Positions 45,360 to 53,691 of a DNA stretch of 64,000 nt are shown one piece after another. The DNA lies in NCBI RefSeq assembly GCF_028021195.1, contig NZ_CP115668.1, positions 806,001-870,000 of the forward strand. Direction: 5' to 3'. Numbering within the stretch: position 1 is the first letter of the stretch; every line of letters starts with the position of its first letter. The DNA comes from Cutibacterium equinum. Lineage in GTDB: Bacteria > Actinomycetota > Actinomycetes > Propionibacteriales > Propionibacteriaceae. A program made the translations under genes and the position numbers. Below the pieces are notes generated by a model, which was not told where the DNA came from, searched no databases, and saw only the letters and a list, made by a program, of their open reading frames with translations.

Positions 45360-46013
45360 ATGCCACGACTACAGATCGCCCTCGACACCTACGACCTGCC
45401 CTCCGCGCTGGCCCCTCTCGCCGCTGCCGCCGACGAGATCGACGTCATCGAGTGTGGCACCATCCTCATCCTGGCCGAGGGAATGGATGCGGTACGAGCC
45501 ATGCGCGCCGCCCATCCCGACAAGCAGATTCTCGCCGACGTCCGAATTGCCGAGGCCGGTTCCAAGATCGCCCGCATGTGCTTCGAGGCCGGAGCGAACC
45601 TCGTCTCCTGCGTCGCCGGGGCATCGCTGGCCACCATCAACCAGGTCTGCCAGGTTGCCGCCGAGTTCGGCGGTGAGGTGCAGGTCGAACTCGCTGACGA
45701 GTGGTACGACGCCGAGCGCGCCCGACAATGGCGCGACTTGGGTGTTCAACACGTCATCGTCAAGCGGTCCCGCGACCGGGAGGCCGCCGGTGACCTGTCC
45801 TGGAAACCCGAGGACATCGGCCGCGTCGACGAACTCGCCGAGATGGGATTCACCGTCACCGTCACCGGGGGAATCACCCCCGCCGACCTGCCCGTCTTCG
45901 CCGGACACCCGGTCGGCATCGTCATCGCGGGACGATCCATCGTCGCCGCAGACGATCCCCGGGAGGCTGCCCACACCCTGCGCTGCGCCATGAATGAGGT
46001 GTGGCCGCGATGA
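45360..46013 (+). CDS. 3-keto-L-gulonate-6-phosphate decarboxylase-like protein (OMPDC superfamily)
   Basis: This is a 217-residue TIM barrel aligned along its length with UlaD/SgbH. D9 (ALD), E31 (ECGTI), RMCFEAGAN, VQVEL, KRSRD and VTVTGGI are in place. The superfamily catalytic motif DxKxxD is DVRIAE here (D60, R62, E65), so the lysine that stabilises the enediolate in known decarboxylases is arginine and the second aspartate is glutamate; the histidine before RSRD is lysine. The reaction may still be a decarboxylation giving a pentulose-5-phosphate, but the substrate or chemistry may differ. ATG 45360 has AGGG 8 nt upstream; GTG 45351 is the alternative. Confidence 0.85.
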   Translation: MPRLQIALDTYDLPSALAPLAAAADEIDVIECGTILILAEGMDAVRAMRAAHPDKQILADVRIAEAGSKIARMCFEAGANLVSCVAGASLATINQVCQVAAEFGGEVQVELADEWYDAERARQWRDLGVQHVIVKRSRDREAAGDLSWKPEDIGRVDELAEMGFTVTVTGGITPADLPVFAGHPVGIVIAGRSIVAADDPREAAHTLRCAMNEVWPR

Positions 46014-46897
46014 GCGATCCGCTGTCCGATGGGGTGACCCTCGGCATCTACGAGAAAGCCCTGGTCGGCAACTCGTTGACGACCAGCGAGGATTGGCGAC
46101 GATTCCTGGCGCAAGTGCCCGAGGCAGGGTTCAGTTTCGTCGACCTGTCCGTTGACGAGACCGAGGAAAGGACCGCACGGCTGGGATGGGACCAGAACCG
46201 TCGACGCATGGTGCGCCACTGCGCCGACGAGGTCGGGACCATGATCGGGGGGATCTGCCTGTCGGTACACCGGCGCATCGGCCCCGGCAGCGCTGACCCC
46301 GCCGTACGCCAAAAGGCCCGTCAGGTCATGGCCGACGGACTGCAACTGTGCCACGACCTCGGCGCCCCGGCGCTTCAGGTGGCTGGCTACTACTGCTACT
46401 ACGAGCCGATGAACGATCATGCCGAGCAGTGGTACGCCGACCTCCTCCTCGACGCGATTCCGATGGCCGCCCGGTTGGGGGTCGTCATGGGAATCGAGAA
46501 CGTTGACGGCACCGACGTCACCTCGATCCGCAAGGCCATGGAGTTCGTCCGCCTGGCCGACTCTCCCTACCTCCAGGTCTACCCGGACCTGGGCAACATC
46601 GCCGAGCAACAACTCGACGCCACGACCGAGCTCAAGGCCGGCCGCGGCCACATGGTCGCCATGCACGTCAAGGACGTCAGGCCAGGAGAGCCCCGTCGGG
46701 TACCGATGGGGGAGGGGACCGTCAACTGGGACGAGTCCTTCGCCATCCTTGCCGAGCAGGGCTGGCGGGGCCGCATGATGATCGAAATGTGGAATGACGA
46801 CGCTCCCGATTCCAACGAACGCAGCGCGTCAGCCCGAGAGTTCATCGAACAGCGTCTCCACGGCGCTGGAATACCGGTTCGTCGCACTGCGGTCTGA
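46010..46897 (+). CDS. L-ribulose-5-phosphate 3-epimerase (UlaE/SgbU-like)
   Basis: This is a 295-residue xylose isomerase-like TIM barrel. It shows GIYEKAL at residues 10-16, FSFVDLSVDETEERTARLGW near 45, MGIENVDGTD near 161, YPDLGNIAEQ near 193, MHVKDVRPGE near 219 and MMIEMWND near 260, all typical of UlaE, which converts L-xylulose-5-P to L-ribulose-5-P. The metal ligands (E, D, H, E) are all accounted for in these motifs. The start ATG overlaps the preceding stop (ATGA). Confidence 0.9.
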   Translation: MSDPLSDGVTLGIYEKALVGNSLTTSEDWRRFLAQVPEAGFSFVDLSVDETEERTARLGWDQNRRRMVRHCADEVGTMIGGICLSVHRRIGPGSADPAVRQKARQVMADGLQLCHDLGAPALQVAGYYCYYEPMNDHAEQWYADLLLDAIPMAARLGVVMGIENVDGTDVTSIRKAMEFVRLADSPYLQVYPDLGNIAEQQLDATTELKAGRGHMVAMHVKDVRPGEPRRVPMGEGTVNWDESFAILAEQGWRGRMMIEMWNDDAPDSNERSASAREFIEQRLHGAGIPVRRTAV

Positions 46898-46965
46898 CCC
46901 CGAGTCGACCTCGCTACCCAAGTACCCCCATAATTTCCATTCCATTGTTCAAAGGAGAACCTTCC

Positions 46966-47634
46966 ATGCTCGAAGAGCTCAAGGCAGACGTCTGCCGGGG
47001 CAACCTCGAACTGCCGCGTCACGGACTGGTGACGTGGACGTCGGGAAACCTGTCCGCCCGAGACCCGGAAACCGGACTGGTCGTCATCAAGCCATCCGGA
47101 ATGCTCTACGACACCATGAGCCCCGATGACATGGTTGTCGTCGACCTTGATGGTCGCGTCGTCGAGGGCCATCGCGGGCCGTCCTCGGACACCGCATCCC
47201 ACCTCTACGTGTATCGTCGCCGCGAGGACATCCGCAGCATCATCCACACCCATTCCACCTTCGCAACGGCATGGGCCGCGACCGGTCAGGACATCCCCTG
47301 TGCCCTGACGGCCGTCGCCGACGAGTTCGGTGGCCCGATTCCCTGTGGCGACTACGCCCAGATCGGCACCGAACAGATCGGTGAGCAGATCATGAGGTTC
47401 ATCGACGAGTGCCCGGCCGTGCTACTCAAGAAGCACGGCGTGTTCACCGTGGGAACCTCCATCGAGAAGGCCGTCAAGGCCGCGGTCATGGTCGAGGACG
47501 TCGCGCGGACCCTCACCTACGCCACCATGATTGGTCAGATCTCCCCGCTTCCCCAGTCCGAGATCGACTCCAACCACGATCGGTACACCAACCGCTACGG
47601 CACCGCAGCAGCATCCCAGGGAGTGACGGCATGA
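46966..47634 (+). CDS. L-ribulose-5-phosphate 4-epimerase (AraD/UlaF-like, class II aldolase family)
   Basis: This is a 222-residue class II aldolase/adducin-family enzyme. Motifs: TWTSGNLSARD near residue 24, IKPSGMLYD near 44, SSDTASHLYVYRRR near 74, the zinc ligands HTHS near 94 and LKKHGVF near 149. It would convert L-ribulose-5-P to D-xylulose-5-P, the exit to the pentose phosphate pathway. Fuculose-phosphate aldolase cannot be fully excluded, but the epimerase partner next door favours AraD/UlaF. AAAGGAGA lies before ATG 46966. Confidence 0.88.
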   Translation: MLEELKADVCRGNLELPRHGLVTWTSGNLSARDPETGLVVIKPSGMLYDTMSPDDMVVVDLDGRVVEGHRGPSSDTASHLYVYRRREDIRSIIHTHSTFATAWAATGQDIPCALTAVADEFGGPIPCGDYAQIGTEQIGEQIMRFIDECPAVLLKKHGVFTVGTSIEKAVKAAVMVEDVARTLTYATMIGQISPLPQSEIDSNHDRYTNRYGTAAASQGVTA

Positions 47635-48581
47635 CCTACGACATTTCGACCATCGGTGAAGGACAGATCCGACTCACCTGCTACAAGGGGGAACGTCTGG
47701 TCAATGCACAGCAGCTACGCGCCACGGCAGCATGTTCCGAGGCCAACGTCGCCGGCTTGCTGTCCCAGCTGGGGCGTGACACCTGCTGGACCTCCGTCAT
47801 GCCCGAGGGAGACCTGACCGACCGCGTTGTCAACGAGTTCCGCAGCGTCGGTGTCGACGTCTCCCACATCTGCATGAAGCCCGAGGGGCGAGTCGCACTG
47901 TACTTCATGGAACCCGGCGAATACCCCATGCCCGCCCGGGTGCTCTACGACCGTGAGCACACCCCCTTCCGCGACGTCACCATTGACGATCTCGACTGGG
48001 AAGCCATGCTCGACACCAAGCTCGTCTTCGTGACCGGCATCACCGCCGCCCTCACCGATAACACCGCGGCAGTGGTGCGTCATTTCGTCGACGAGGCCGA
48101 TCGCCGCGGCATCGCCGTCGCCCTCGACGTCAACTACCGGTCCCTGTTGTGGGCACCGGAACGAGCCCGCGAAGTCCTCGAACCCATCGCTCGGATCGCC
48201 AGCATCGTCTTCTGTTCAGTGCGTGATGGCCAGGCCGTCTTCGGGATCGAATCGACGGGCGAGCAGGCATGTCACGAGCTGCGCGACCTTTTCGGGGCAC
48301 CCACCGTCGTGTCCACCGACCAGATCAACGGTGTGTACCTGTCCGACGCCGAGCACGGCGACCACACCTTCGCAGTGACCCAGGTCCCCGTCGTCGACCG
48401 CCCCGGTGCCGGTGACTCCTTCGTCGCCGGAACCCTGCACGGCTACCTCGCAGGTGACGTCATTCAGGGAATCCACTACGGGCAGCGCACCTCAGCCTAT
48501 GCCCTGACCCACTACGGCGACCTGACCCGCGTGAGCCCCAACGAGCTCAACATTCCTTCCAACACAGACATTCTGCGCTGA
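47631..48581 (+). CDS. PfkB-family carbohydrate kinase (KdgK-like)
   Basis: This is a 316-residue ribokinase-fold sugar kinase. It has the N-terminal substrate part (ACSEANVAGLLSQLG near residue 34), the DVNYRSLLW block near 166 that is typical of 2-keto-3-deoxygluconate kinases, and the PfkB signature DRPGAGDSFVAG near 260 with the catalytic Asp. In an operon with an MFS permease rather than a PTS, it is the only obvious way to phosphorylate the incoming sugar acid or lactone. ATG 47631 overlaps the preceding stop (ATGA), with GGGAG 8 nt upstream. Confidence 0.9.
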   Translation: MTYDISTIGEGQIRLTCYKGERLVNAQQLRATAACSEANVAGLLSQLGRDTCWTSVMPEGDLTDRVVNEFRSVGVDVSHICMKPEGRVALYFMEPGEYPMPARVLYDREHTPFRDVTIDDLDWEAMLDTKLVFVTGITAALTDNTAAVVRHFVDEADRRGIAVALDVNYRSLLWAPERAREVLEPIARIASIVFCSVRDGQAVFGIESTGEQACHELRDLFGAPTVVSTDQINGVYLSDAEHGDHTFAVTQVPVVDRPGAGDSFVAGTLHGYLAGDVIQGIHYGQRTSAYALTHYGDLTRVSPNELNIPSNTDILR

Positions 48582-48615
48582 TCGTGATCGCGGCGCAGAC
48601 AGGAGACACACTCAC

Positions 48616-49974
48616 ATGTCCACATCGACTACTGCCAGGCAATCAGCCCTGGACCTCATTGACTCGCGTCCGCTGACGCGCAATCAGAAGAACCTCGTCG
48701 CCCTCGCCATCGTCGGCAACATCGCCGAGTTCTTCGACATCTTCCTCATCGGCTTCGTCGTTTCCGTCCTCACCAAACCCTGGCACCTCACCGGCTCCGA
48801 AGCTGGCATCATTCTCGCCTGCTCAGGCCTGGGCACCGTCATCGGCGCCATCATGTGGGGCCGCCTGGCCGACAAGATCGGACGCCGGTCCTCCTTCTTC
48901 TGGTGCGTCCTCATGTTCGTGGTATTCACCGTCGTGTCGGTGTTCACCCCCGACCGAGGATGGATCATGCTCGCCGTGTTGCGTATCGGGGTGGGCATTG
49001 GTGTCGGAGGGCTCAACATCACCTCGATTCCCTACGTCCAGGAATTCGTGCCCGCCAAACAGCGGGGCCTCCTGGCTGGCCTGGCCTCGGTGTTCATTCC
49101 GCTTGGTCTGTTCCTGGGATCCTTGGCCCAGCAGGTCCTCGGTGACAATTGGCGCGGCCTCATCGCGCTGGGAGCTTTGCCTGTCTTCCTGCTGCTGTGG
49201 CTGAAGTTCGTGCCGGAGTCGCCGCGTTTCCTGCAAAGTCATGGTCGAGAAGAGGAAGCCCGCGAGGCGCTGGCATGGGCCCTCGAGATGCCCGCCGACC
49301 AGATCGGCGACCTTCCCGTCGTCGAGCATGTCGAGCACGCCTCCTACTCGCTCATCTTCGGTAAGTACCGCAAGAGCCTCCTCATCGTCACCCTGGGCTC
49401 CTTCTGCTTCATTCTCGGTTCCTTCACCATCCAGTCGTGGGGCCAGACCCTGCTCAAGACCGGATTCGACAAGTCTGACTCCCAGGTCGGAACCCTGTTC
49501 ATGTTCGTCTCCTTGGCCGACCTGCTCGGACGTTTGCTGTCCGCATGGCTTGCTGACCGGATTGGCCGCCGGGTGACCATGCTGGTCTTTGGTGTCGTCG
49601 GCGCCGTCGGTTCCCTCATCATCGCTTTGTCGGCTCAGCAGGGTTGGGGATGGCAGGCCTTCTTCATCGGCGTCCTCATTGCCATGGCCTTCGGTGACGG
49701 TGCCTTCGGCATCCTCAACGCCTTCGGCTCCGAGCAGTTCCCCAACGAGGCTCGTTCCACCGGTCTGGGACTCGGCTATGGCATCGGCGCCACCGCCAAG
49801 GTCATCGGCCCGGCTCTCATGGGTCTCATGGTCGGTGGCACTGCCGTCAAGCAGAACGTCACCCTCGACGCCGTCTTCCCCGCCTTCATCCTGTTCTCAG
49901 TGTTGCTGGTCGTGGGTGGTGTGATCTACATGTTCGCCCGTGAAACCCGCGGAACATCACTCGACGAGATCTGA
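48616..49974 (+). CDS. MFS transporter, probable sugar acid:H+ symporter
   Basis: This 452-residue permease has 12 predicted membrane helices. Motif A appears as [10 protein letters not shown] near residue 85 and again as [12 protein letters not shown] near 310; [21 protein letters not shown] is near 125, and [17 protein letters not shown] near 198 follows the sugar porter/metabolite:H+ symporter pattern. AGGAGA lies about 10 nt before the ATG. It closes the operon and presumably imports the unphosphorylated substrate. Confidence 0.9.
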   Translation: MSTSTTARQSALDLIDSRPLTRNQKNLVALAIVGNIAEFFDIFLIGFVVSVLTKPWHLTGSEAGIILACSGLGTVIGAIMWGRLADKIGRRSSFFWCVLMFVVFTVVSVFTPDRGWIMLAVLRIGVGIGVGGLNITSIPYVQEFVPAKQRGLLAGLASVFIPLGLFLGSLAQQVLGDNWRGLIALGALPVFLLLWLKFVPESPRFLQSHGREEEAREALAWALEMPADQIGDLPVVEHVEHASYSLIFGKYRKSLLIVTLGSFCFILGSFTIQSWGQTLLKTGFDKSDSQVGTLFMFVSLADLLGRLLSAWLADRIGRRVTMLVFGVVGAVGSLIIALSAQQGWGWQAFFIGVLIAMAFGDGAFGILNAFGSEQFPNEARSTGLGLGYGIGATAKVIGPALMGLMVGGTAVKQNVTLDAVFPAFILFSVLLVVGGVIYMFARETRGTSLDEI

Positions 49975-49991
49975 TCGTCGCGTCGTCGATT

Positions 49992-50024
49992 CGTGGCCCC
50001 GGTAGTACTACCGGGGCCACGTTT
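49992..50024 (+). terminator. Terminator of the sugar-acid operon
   Basis: CGTGGCCCCGGTAG (49992-50005) and CTACCGGGGCCACG (50008-50021) form a perfect stem closed by TA, then TTTG. It lies 17 nt after the permease stop. Confidence 0.8.
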
Positions 50025-50158
50025 GCGTCCGCCCGAAGACGGGTGCTTCAGAGTCGGGAAGTCCGCTTGGGGCGTGCACAAATGGCCATACCATCTGGCA
50101 TGTTGTTCAGATGCGCGGCCCAGGTGCGCAGTGCGGGGAATCACGTCCCAGGGCACCC

Positions 50159-50164
50159 TAAGAT
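50159..50164 (+). promoter_or_regulatory. -10 box TAAGAT, leaderless start of ldh
   Basis: TAAGAT ends 7 nt before ATG 50172. It decides for this start over the in-frame ATG 50163, which it overlaps. Confidence 0.5.
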
Positions 50165-50171
50165 GAACGTC

Positions 50172-51131
50172 ATGAGCACTTCTGACGTCACTCGCCGCGC
50201 CTCCAAGATCTCCGTCGTCGGGGCCGGTTCGGTTGGTTCCTCCCTGGCCTACGCCTGCCTCATCCGCGGATCGGCCGACCTTGTTGCCCTTTACGACATC
50301 GCCAAGGACAAGGTTGAGGCCGAGGTGGCAGACCTCGCCCACGGCACCCAGTTCACCCCCGCCTCGGTGATGGGGGGTGCAGATGTCCACGACACCGCCA
50401 ATTCGGACGTCGTGTTCATCACTGCTGGAGCTCGCCAGAAGCCGGGCCAGACCCGTCTGGACCTCGCCGGGATCAACGCCAACATCCTGCGCTCCCTCAT
50501 GCCGCAGTTGGTCGAGCAGTCCCCGAATGCCCTGTTCGTGCTCGTCACCAACCCCTGCGACGTGCTGACCGTCGTCGCCCAGCAGGCCACTGGGCTGCCG
50601 GCGAATCGCGTTTTCTCCACCGGCACGATGCTGGACACCTCGCGCCTGCGTTGGCTCATCCGACAGTGGGCCAACGTCGAACAGCGTCACGTCCACGCCA
50701 CCATCGTCGGTGAGCACGGCGACTCGGAGTTCCCGCTGTGGTCGAGCGCCAACATCTCGGGTGTGCCGATCCGCGAGTGGACCGTCGGCGGTGAGCACGT
50801 CTTCACCGATGAGGTGCTGGCTGACCTGGCCCACGAGGCCGCCTTCGCTGCCTACAAGATCATCGAGGGCAAGGGGGCGACGAACTACGCCATCGGTCTG
50901 ACGGGGGCACGTCTGGCCGAGTCGTTGCTGCGACCGGGACGTTCCGTGCTGCCGCTGTCCAGCGTCATCGAGGACGTCCACGGTGTGTCCGGTGTGGCTT
51001 TGTCGATGCCTTGCATCGTCTCGCGTGACGGCATCGAGGGGGTCGTTCCCGTCGCCATGAGCGCGGAGGAGGTTGCCTCCCTCAAGGCATCTGCTGACCG
51101 CTTGCGAGACACTTTGTCATCCATCTCCTGA
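50172..51131 (+). CDS. ldh: L-lactate dehydrogenase
   Basis: This enzyme interconverts pyruvate and L-lactate with NAD(H). It has 319 residues: [14 protein letters not shown] near residue 14 (Rossmann), [14 protein letters not shown] near 90 (the Q-x-x-x-x-R substrate loop that marks lactate rather than malate specificity), VTNPCDV near 130, and the catalytic histidine in [13 protein letters not shown] near 180. The C-terminal end is regular for the family. It is monocistronic; malic enzyme follows with its own -10 box. Confidence 0.94.
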   Translation: MSTSDVTRRASKISVVGAGSVGSSLAYACLIRGSADLVALYDIAKDKVEAEVADLAHGTQFTPASVMGGADVHDTANSDVVFITAGARQKPGQTRLDLAGINANILRSLMPQLVEQSPNALFVLVTNPCDVLTVVAQQATGLPANRVFSTGTMLDTSRLRWLIRQWANVEQRHVHATIVGEHGDSEFPLWSSANISGVPIREWTVGGEHVFTDEVLADLAHEAAFAAYKIIEGKGATNYAIGLTGARLAESLLRPGRSVLPLSSVIEDVHGVSGVALSMPCIVSRDGIEGVVPVAMSAEEVASLKASADRLRDTLSSIS

Positions 51132-51160
51132 CTAGCTGAACATTTGTGCTGACGACCTCC

Positions 51161-51166
51161 TAGGCT
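51161..51166 (+). promoter_or_regulatory. -10 box TAGGCT, leaderless start of malic enzyme
   Basis: TAGGCT ends 7 nt before ATG 51174. Confidence 0.5.
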
Positions 51167-51173
51167 AGGGGGT

Positions 51174-52880
51174 ATGTCAGTTCCTTTTCAGTACGCGCAG
51201 GACAGTGACGGAGAGTTTCTCAAGATCGCGGCTCGTGGTCAGGAGGTATTGGCCAACCCCCTGACCAACCGCGGCACGGCCTTCACTCTCGAGGAGCGCA
51301 AGGTCCTTGGTCTGACGGGTCTGCTGCCGTCGGGGGTCATGACGATCACCGACCAGCTCAAGCGGGTTTACGCTCAGTACTCGGCACAGCCCGACGACCT
51401 GGCGAAGTACCTCTATCTCAACCACATGCACGACCGCAATGAGGTGCTGTACTTCCGCCTCATCGCCGAGCACATTGAGGAGATGCTGCCCATCGTCTAC
51501 ACCCCGACGATCGGTAAGGCCATCGAGGAATACAGCCACTGGTACGACCGGCCGCGCGGTATCTACCTGTCCATCGACGACCCGGAGGACATGGAGCAGG
51601 CCCTGGGGCAGTTGGGACACGGGCCTGATGACGTCGACCTCATCGTGGCCACCGATGCAGAGGGCATCCTCGGTATCGGTGACCAAGGTGTCGGTGGCGT
51701 CGCGATCACCGTCGGAAAGCTGGCGGTCTACACCGCAGCCGCCGGAATCCATCCTCACCGCGTCCTGCCAGTCGTCCTCGACGTCGGCACTGACAACATG
51801 GAACGTCTCAATGACGACGGTTATCTCGGTGTGCGCCACCCGCGAGTACGCGGCGAGCGCTACGACGACTTCATCCAGCAGTACGTCGAGACCGCCCACC
51901 GGATGTTCCCGCACGCCCTGTTGCACTGGGAGGACTTCGCGGCCGGTAACGCCACCCGCATCCTCAACAAGTACCGGGACGACTACTGCACCTTCAACGA
52001 CGACATCCAGGGGACCGCAGCCGTGGTCGTCGCCGCAGTGTTGAGTGCTGTCAAGACGTCCGGTACTCCGCTCAGCGAGCACCGCATCGTCATCCACGGC
52101 GCTGGTTCGGCTGGCACCGGTATCGCCAACCTTCTGGTGCAGCTCATGGTCAGCCAGGGCATGGACGAGGAGACAGCGCGGTCCCACTTCTGGGCATTGG
52201 GGTCTCGCGGCCTGCTGCGCGAGGGCCTGCGTCTGCGTGATTTCCAGCAGCCCTTCGCACGGAGCAAGGAAGAACTGGACAGGTGGACCATTGACACCCC
52301 CGACCAGTACACGCTGCGCGACGTGGTGCGCAATGTCCACCCGACGATCCTCATCGGCTGCTCGGCCCAGGCTGGTGCCTTCACCGACGAGATCGTCACG
52401 ACGATGGCGGCTCACTGCGAACGTCCGGTGATCATGCCGCTGTCGAACCCGACCCGTAAGGCAGAGGCCCTACCGTCCGACGTTCTCACGTGGACAGACG
52501 GACGCGCCCTGGTGGCCACCGGATCGCCCTTCGACCCGGTTACGGTCAACGGTGTCACCTACGAGATTGCCCAGGCCAACAACGCCCTGGTCTTCCCGGG
52601 AATCGGCCTGGGAGCGATCGCTGTGCAGGCATCTCGCGTCACCAACGGCATGATCGCAGCAGCTGCCGAAGCTGTGGCGATGCACGTCGACAGCCGCGTG
52701 ATGGGGGCCTCCCTGCTGCCATCCATCAAGACCCTGCGGCCGCTGTCGGCATCGGTGGCCATCGCTGTTGCCCAGCAGGCGATGGAGGAGGGTGTGGCGA
52801 CCGAGACCACGGACAACCCGGTCGAGAAGGTGTTCTCGGCGATGTGGCAGGCCCATTACCCGCGTATCGAGGTCGTCTGA
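51174..52880 (+). CDS. NAD-dependent malic enzyme
   Basis: This is a 568-residue oxidative decarboxylase of malate to pyruvate, of the long (SfcA/MaeA-like) type. Motifs: NPLTNRGTAFT near residue 28, LPIVYTPTIGKA near 105, VATDAEGILGIGDQGVGG near 160 (metal/substrate), CTFNDDIQGTAAV near 270, and the dinucleotide-binding HGAGSAGTGIANLL near 305. The tail VFPGIGLGAIAVQAS is also typical. NAD rather than NADP use is inferred from the length class. In a propionic fermenter it would link the dicarboxylic acid branch to pyruvate. Confidence 0.95.
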   Translation: MSVPFQYAQDSDGEFLKIAARGQEVLANPLTNRGTAFTLEERKVLGLTGLLPSGVMTITDQLKRVYAQYSAQPDDLAKYLYLNHMHDRNEVLYFRLIAEHIEEMLPIVYTPTIGKAIEEYSHWYDRPRGIYLSIDDPEDMEQALGQLGHGPDDVDLIVATDAEGILGIGDQGVGGVAITVGKLAVYTAAAGIHPHRVLPVVLDVGTDNMERLNDDGYLGVRHPRVRGERYDDFIQQYVETAHRMFPHALLHWEDFAAGNATRILNKYRDDYCTFNDDIQGTAAVVVAAVLSAVKTSGTPLSEHRIVIHGAGSAGTGIANLLVQLMVSQGMDEETARSHFWALGSRGLLREGLRLRDFQQPFARSKEELDRWTIDTPDQYTLRDVVRNVHPTILIGCSAQAGAFTDEIVTTMAAHCERPVIMPLSNPTRKAEALPSDVLTWTDGRALVATGSPFDPVTVNGVTYEIAQANNALVFPGIGLGAIAVQASRVTNGMIAAAAEAVAMHVDSRVMGASLLPSIKTLRPLSASVAIAVAQQAMEEGVATETTDNPVEKVFSAMWQAHYPRIEVV

Positions 52881-52909
52881 CGGCGTTGTGTCTCGACGAG
52901 GAATTGTGC

Positions 52910-52948
52910 GGCGAGGCGCCCGGTGTCATGCCGGGCCCCTCGCCTTTG
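52910..52948 (+). terminator. Terminator of malic enzyme
   Basis: GGCGAGG-C-GCCCGG (52910-52923) pairs with CCGGGC-CCCTCGCC (52931-52944), followed by TTTG, about 30 nt after the stop. Confidence 0.7.
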
Positions 52949-52990
52949 CCCGATCAGTGCTGCACGCCGCGGATCATGCCTTGATGCGGA

Positions 52991-53548
52991 TCAGCCCTTG
53001 ATCGTCAGCGCGGAAATGGGATTGACCAGTCCGCCTTGATGAGTGAGCATGACTGTGGAGTCAGTGCGCGGGCAGTCAATGGTGATCGTGCCGTGGACCT
53101 CGTGGTCTGGGGAGACGGTGTCGCCGAGGGTCCCCGTGGTCCGCGAGTCCCCACCGTGGACGCTCGTCGACTCGTTTTCCATGACGTAGAAGTCGTAGCC
53201 GGTCAGGGATCCCTTGGTGACCTCGATGGTCACTGTGAGAGTGACACTTCCAGGCCCCCACTCGACGTCGTCGATCGACCACGTTCCCTGGGTGGCGTTG
53301 TCATCGTCAGTGAACGGCACTGAGGAGGCCGCCGCGGTGACCGATGCCGGGATCGGTGTCGCAGTGGTCGACGATGACGACGCCGTCACCGGAGTTGGTG
53401 TGGGGGTCGGGGAGGCAACAGGCTCTCTGGTGACCCGACGGGCGACCATGACGAGGGCAATGATGACTGCCACCGCGATGATGGCGGCAATCCAGCCGCC
53501 ATGGCGTTTCGGCGGCTGATACTGGCTGATGTCAGGCGGTTGGCTCAT
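52991..53548 (-). CDS. Membrane-anchored extracytoplasmic protein (DUF4352-like)
   Basis: This is a 185-residue protein with a short cytoplasmic N-terminus (MSQPPDISQYQPPKRHGG), one membrane helix (WIAAIIAVAVIIALVMVA), a proline/serine/threonine linker (TPTPTPVTASSSSTT), and an Ig-like beta domain from about residue 90. The domain pattern (WSIDDVEWGPGSVTLTVTI ... TVMLTHQGGL) resembles DUF4352/telokin-like lipoprotein domains; this is a weak match by eye. The start is ATG 53548; in-frame sequence up to 53707 would run into the DUF4192 promoter block. Function is unknown. Confidence 0.65.
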   Translation of the reverse strand: MSQPPDISQYQPPKRHGGWIAAIIAVAVIIALVMVARRVTREPVASPTPTPTPVTASSSSTTATPIPASVTAAASSVPFTDDDNATQGTWSIDDVEWGPGSVTLTVTIEVTKGSLTGYDFYVMENESTSVHGGDSRTTGTLGDTVSPDHEVHGTITIDCPRTDSTVMLTHQGGLVNPISALTIKG

Positions 53549-53585
53549 GGTGGCCCCCACTGTACGTCGTCGCCACGTGCGGGTG

Positions 53586-53637
53586 TTGTCCACAGGGCCG
53601 GATCGGGGCGAGATGATCGGCGCCGGAGTTGTCCACA
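53586..53637 (+). promoter_or_regulatory. Two TTGTCCACA boxes upstream of the DUF4192 gene
   Basis: TTGTCCACA occurs at 53586-53594 and 53629-53637, both on the plus strand and 43 bp apart. This sequence is the actinobacterial DnaA-box consensus. The second copy is part of a longer block shared with the comEA upstream region. Confidence 0.65.
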
Positions 53638-53691
53638 GATCCGAAATTGGTTGGCGGATTTCATGGGGTCGTGACGACAACTGTAAGTATG
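53628..53691 (+). promoter_or_regulatory. Conserved upstream block of the DUF4192 gene (copy A)
   Basis: The block reads, in order: GTTGTCCACAGA, 12 nt, TGGCGGATTTC (53652-53662), 10 nt, GACGACAA (53673-53680), one base, TGTAAGTATGA, where ATG 53689 is the start codon. The same elements with almost the same spacing precede comEA. It is probably one promoter with an operator. Confidence 0.75.
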
